A stretch of DNA of 64,000 bases from Kibdelosporangium persicum. Its GTDB lineage: Bacteria > Actinomycetota > Actinomycetes > Mycobacteriales > Pseudonocardiaceae. The DNA lies in assembly GCF_013280595.1 (NCBI RefSeq), contig NZ_JAAATY010000010.1, forward strand, positions 124,001 through 188,000, in the 5' to 3' direction. Within the stretch, counting starts at the first letter, position 1. Every line of letters begins with the position of its first letter. Below, one piece after another: positions 62,801 to 64,000 of the stretch. Below the pieces are notes generated by a model. That model was not told the DNA's origin. It searched no databases and was given only the letters and a program-made list of their open reading frames with translations. The translations under genes and the position numbers were made by a program.

Positions 62801-64000
62801 GTTCCCGCTGCGCCGCCACGCTTTCCTCAACGGGAGGTTGCTCCAGGACCACGTGCGAGTTGGTGCCGCTGATACCGAACGACGACACGGCGGCCCGTCG
62901 CGGGCCGTCGGTGTCCCATGGCACCGCGTCAGTCAGCAGCTCGACCTGCCCGGCGGTCCAGTCCACGTGTGGCGACGGCGCGTCCACGTGCAGTGTCCGC
63001 GGCAGCACGCCGTGCCGCATCGCCATCACCATCTTGATCACACCGGCGACACCGGCGGCCGCCTGGGTGTGCCCGAGGTTGGACTTGACCGATCCCAGCC
63101 ACAACGGCCGTTCCCGCTCCTTGCCGTACGTCGCCAGGAGAGCCTGTGCTTCGATCGGATCGCCGAGAGTCGTACCGGTGCCGTGCGCCTCCACGGCGTC
63201 CACATCGGACGGTTTGAGCCGGGCGTCGGCCAGCGCTGCCCGGATCACCCGCTGTTGCGACGGGCCGTTCGGGGCGGTGAGCCCGCTGGAGGCGCCGTCC
63301 TGGTTCACCGCGGTTCCCCGCACGACGCCGAGCACCCGGTGCCCGTTGCGCCGTGCGTCGGAAAGCCGTTCCAGGAGCAGAATCCCGGCGCCTTCGCCCC
63401 ACGCGGTGCCGTCCGCGGCGGCCGCGAAGGCCTTGCACCGGGCGTCGGCCGCCAGCCCGCGCTGCAAGCTGAAGTCGATGAACGTTTCCGGTGTGGACAT
63501 CACCGTCACACCACCGGCCAACGCCAGCGAACACTCCCCCGACCGCAACGACCGCACCGCCCAGTGCAACGCCACCAACGACGACGAACACGCCGTATCC
63601 ACAGTGACCGCAGGGCCTTCGAGGCCGAGCGTGTAGGCGATCCGGCCGGACAGGACGCTTCCCGCAACGCCGTTGCCGATGAATCCGGCGACCTCCTCGG
63701 GAATATCGCGCATCCACGAGCCGTAGTCGTGGTACATGACACCGGCGAACACCCCGGTGGCCGTGCCGCGCAACGAGCCCGGATCGACACCGGCCCGTTC
63801 GAACGCCTCCCAGCACACCTCCAGCAGCAGCCGCTGCTGCGGGTCCATCGCCACGGCCTCACGCGGCGAGATGCCGAAGAACGCCGGATCGAAGTCCGCC
63901 GCGTCGTGCAGGAAGCCGCCCTCGCGCACGTACGACTTGCCGGCCTTGCCCGGCTCCGGGTCGTACAAGCCGTCGACGTCCCAGCCGCGATCGGCCGGGA
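53865..64000 (-). CDS. Type I polyketide synthase, two complete-to-near-complete modules, 5' end beyond window
   Basis: At least 3,370 residues are encoded. First module: KS (about 64000-62840; [22 protein letters not shown]), AT (62560-61650; GHSQGE and YASHS, methylmalonyl type), DH (61480-60650; [20 protein letters not shown]), KR (60110-59560; LDD, so B-type; SSFAG, NYAAAN), ACP (about 59180; GFDSL). Second module: KS (59015-57760), AT (57500-56600; GHSIGE and HAFHS, malonyl type), DH (56460-55650; [17 protein letters not shown]), KR (55150-54600; VDD), ACP (about 54230; GVDSL). The tail (54090-53868) is a docking domain, with no thioesterase. All active-site residues seen are intact, so each module should give a trans double bond; the pair predicts a methylated diene. 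Open at the right edge. Confidence 0.95.
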   Translation of the reverse strand, partial: PADRGWDVDGLYDPEPGKAGKSYVREGGFLHDAADFDPAFFGISPREAVAMDPQQRLLLEVCWEAFERAGVDPGSLRGTATGVFAGVMYHDYGSWMRDIPEEVAGFIGNGVAGSVLSGRIAYTLGLEGPAVTVDTACSSSLVALHWAVRSLRSGECSLALAGGVTVMSTPETFIDFSLQRGLAADARCKAFAAAADGTAWGEGAGILLLERLSDARRNGHRVLGVVRGTAVNQDGASSGLTAPNGPSQQRVIRAALADARLKPSDVDAVEAHGTGTTLGDPIEAQALLATYGKERERPLWLGSVKSNLGHTQAAAGVAGVIKMVMAMRHGVLPRTLHVDAPSPHVDWTAGQVELLTDAVPWDTDGPRRAAVSSFGISGTNSHVVLEQPPVEESVAAQREPSVVPWVLSGASEGALRGQAARLLSFVADQDPVDVGYTLATCRAAFDRRAVVVGRDLEQMRAGLADLAEGDAPVRAALIGGKVALVFPGQGSQWVGMGARLAEESPVFARRLAECAAALEPYVDWSLLDVVRGAESLDRVDVVQPVSFAVMVSLAALWDSYGVQPNAVVGHSQGEIAAAVVAGALSLEDGARVVALRSQAIARTLAGAGGMMSIGLPVAEVEPRLRPGVSIAAVNGPKSVVVSGDPAELDALHEELSAAQVRVRRIAVDYASHSAHVERLRDELLDVLAPITPLVPRIPFRSTVTGQWEERLDAEYWYRNLRQRVLFADTIESLAGAGFTGFVESSSHPVLTPGITETLDALKQDGVVTGTLRRDDGGLDRFLRSAGDLWAGGVEIDWGTAFPEDARQVDLPTYAFDRQRYWLDDIGTVGDVASAGLLATGHPFVGAAVERADGAGVTLTGRIALTTHQWLADHVVEGQILFPGTGFVELAVRAGDEVGHVLLEELTITAPLVLPTGGAVVVQVHVDAPGEDGRRGCAIYSRPEEAPTGLPWTKHAIATLSPGHTQPGFDFTHWPPSEAEPVAVTECYDQLAQAGLEYGPAFQGLRAAWRRGAETFAEITLPAPVRDRAGQFGIHPALLDAALHAIGLGKASDGAELPFAWQHVELFAAAATDLRVRVLPAARDAVSIELADATGTPVASIGSLVLRSVNTEQLAAAGSPRQDSLFRVEWNTVPLDEEMSAERWVVVDPRATELADVLASNVAGLELVAGLDAITAADVVVVPCRTGTDPRTAREATAQVLTTLQSWLSDEQFANTKLLVLTHGAIDGTDLAGAAVSGLVRTAQAENPGRILLVDHDEHDESVRLLPAVTGLEEPEAALRAGAVSVPRLARIHETSTSDEWDPNGTVLITGASGTLAGLVARHLVTELGVRHLLLLSRSGTGPADLPSDVRTVACDVTDRAALAEVLASIPAEHPLTAVVHTAGVLDDGMIGSLTADRLDAVMRPKIDAAWHLHELTQHLDLAQFVLFSSFAGITGSAGQANYAAANTYLDALARHRRRHGLAAQSLAWGFWAQASGMTGHLDAADHARISRDGVTALSTEDGLALFGAAVSQSDPVVAPVRLDLAGLRAQGADLPPIFRGLVPVTRRGVAGAPADVDSLRRSLAGLPEAERERQLLNLVRTHVAAVLGHGSGDAIEPNRAFKELGFDSLTAVELRNRLNTATDLRLPATLVFDYPSPLVLAGFLRDELLGSVESTPAPVSATVKSTEDPIVIVAMSCRYPGGITSPEDLWRLVSGGVDAISGFPRDRGWDVDGVYDPEPGVPGKSYVRQGGFLEDVAAFDPGLFGISPREALEMDPQQRLLLELSWEAFERAGIDPASLRGSQTGVFAGLMHHDYVGSSSGGSLVSGRIAYTFGLEGPAVTVDTACSSSLVALHWAMRSLRSGECSLALAAGVTVMSTPDIFVDFSQQRGLAPDARCKSFAAAADGAAWSEGAGILLLERLSDARRNGHRVLGVVRGSAVNQDGASNGMTAPNGPSQQRVIRAALADAGLTVSDVDAVEAHGTGTTLGDPIEAQALLATYGQDREKPLWLGSIKSNLGHAQAAAGVAGVIKMIMAMRHRMLPKTLHVDRPSTHVDWTEGAVELLTEAVSWDADRPRRAGVSSFGISGTNAHVILEEPPAADAVAETADPPVVPLILSGKTEQAVLDQAGRLLPVVDSARAADVSRALTRRTGFEHRAAVTGGDRAELRAGLAALAEGREIAGVARGSVSGGGVGFVFSGQGSQWVGMGRELSGRFAVFAGALDDVLSRLDGGLRSVMWGDDAEALNQTGFTQPALFAVEVALFRLLESWGVRPDCVGGHSIGEIAAAHVAGVLSLDDACALVSARGKLMQALPAGGVMVAVQAGESEVVPLLGEGVSIAAVNGPVSVVLSGVEDAVLAVVGRLGCKWKRLRVSHAFHSSLMDPMVDEFRRTVEKVAFGAPMLPVIAAGDVTSPEFWVSHVREPVLFMDTLRRMADRGVTTFLEIGPDAVLSGMGPECVQGKDVAFVPVQRRDRDQVQTVVSAVGQAWARGVNVDWAALVPGTGLADLPTYPFQHRRYWLEPAPSAGDVTSSGQDAADHPMLAAVVHSPEADTVTLTGQLSVRNQPWLAEHRLGGSVILPGAAFVELVIRAGDEVQCPRVDELTLEAPLSLTDREAVRLQVVVGEPDAQARRAVTVYARAEREQTWTKHASGFLAPQATPAPALTWPPEDATPVEIGELYELLAGQGYDYGPLFTGLRAVWRRGEEIFAEVGLPENATTTGFGIHPALLDATLHPAELFAEDNELTMPFAWRGVTLHATGATQLRVRLTGSGATSRSITATDPAGAPVITVDELVVRPVDNRVSTRDLFTVDLIPVPGGQAAEERWAVIGDAPLDSPAYPNLSSLLTDPCPDKVLYFPSPTVDDVVTAVHSVTADVLALLTEWLADDRCASATLVVVTGRSELIDGAVTGLVRAAQAENPGRIVLVHLEGDAYAELPAALSSGEPELHVRPGELRAPRLTPATGSGRPLEPGDTVLITGGTGGLGAAVARHLAARPGVRKLVLVSRRGPAVSGADRLVSELTELGTEAVVVACDVADRYAVAKLLAEHPVSGVVHAAGVVDDGLIGSLTPERLDAVLRPKVDAAWNLHELVGEVSMFALFSSAAGTFDGAGQGNYAAANGFLDALATHRRALGLPATSLPWGLWAERTGMAGALDEADLRRMSRAGMKALSTEDGLALFDAALGLDAAVVLPMRLDTAVIDQPAPAMLRGLVRSTPQRRTAAAEPVEVPLSERLTALQAKERAPYLLELVRTHVAIVLGHDGPRAIEPTRGFVELGVDSLAALELRNRLAKVAEIRLPATLTYDYPTPAAIAGLLLEELVDEQASPLDEELSAIEAALTAAQPGDDQHTKILARLRVMTAKWTDGADTPSNEEWLESASADELFDILDSEFETPTNPS

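Noticed and set aside
1-64000. tRNA, rRNA, CRISPR arrays, insertion sequences, attachment sites
   Set aside because: Looked for CCA-ended cloverleaf patterns, regularly spaced repeats and transposase motifs; none was convincing. The two hairpin repeats lack any transposase or flanking duplication.

Overview
This 64-kb window is GC-rich, dense in genes and full of translationally coupled operons, TetR/MerR/GntR/LysR/AraC regulators, secreted hydrolases and secondary-metabolite genes. That points to a filamentous actinomycete, most plausibly Pseudonocardiales (Amycolatopsis-like). The family-level placement is inference. No rRNA, tRNA, CRISPR array, insertion sequence or phage gene was recognised.

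Positions 1-23 kb look like ordinary accessory chromosome. A cut-off TetR regulator diverges from a three-gene Tat-exported molybdenum hydroxylase operon (444-4161). A secreted alpha/beta hydrolase follows, then a catabolic operon MFS - 2-hydroxyacid dehydrogenase - AtuA - DUF4387 (5690-9646), which diverges from its GntR regulator. Next come an esterase, an SDR/TetR divergent pair with two palindromic operators, a MerR regulator and small membrane or secreted proteins. After these lie a KhtT-like protein, a secreted Cip1-like protein under a perfect CebR box, and a MerR-linked ABC exporter preceded by a coupled 14-codon leader ORF. The stretch ends with a Na+/H+ antiporter carrying a UBP zinc finger and a large SGNH hydrolase with a proline-rich tail.

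Positions 23.3-33.4 kb hold a complete minimal thiopeptide operon on the minus strand. Its order is precursor, tRNA-Glu-dependent dehydratase, elimination enzyme, pyridine synthase, azoline dehydrogenase, RRE/Ocin-ThiF partner, YcaO cyclodehydratase; this is the order I recall for tbtA-G. The precursor has a typical thiopeptide leader but a 26-residue core region. Its last 14 residues align with the nosiheptide core and are preceded by 12 extra residues. A sulfotransferase gene lies just upstream. This is the most novel-looking system in the window.

Positions 33.8-40.6 kb hold the sulfotransferase, a DUF4345 membrane protein, AraC and LysR regulators, an MFS exporter, an SRPBCC protein and an OafA-type acyltransferase.

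Positions 40.8-64 kb hold one side of a beta-amino-acid-primed type I polyketide (probably macrolactam) cluster. It contains a macrolide-type glycosyltransferase, a VinJ-like aminopeptidase, a radical-SAM 2,3-aminomutase whose pocket residues do not fit lysine, a PLP aminotransferase and a VinK-like acyltransferase. It continues with a P450, a secreted penicillin-acylase-type hydrolase, two stand-alone adenylation enzymes (VinM/VinN-like), a free ACP (VinL-like), and the last two modules of a PKS protein running off the right edge (KS-AT-DH-KR-ACP twice). The proposed logic is: make a beta-amino acid, load it on the ACP, cap it with an amino acid, transfer it to the PKS, extend it, decap it and macrolactamise. 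A large hairpin repeat ends this PKS gene and also occurs 38 kb away at 15.4 kb.
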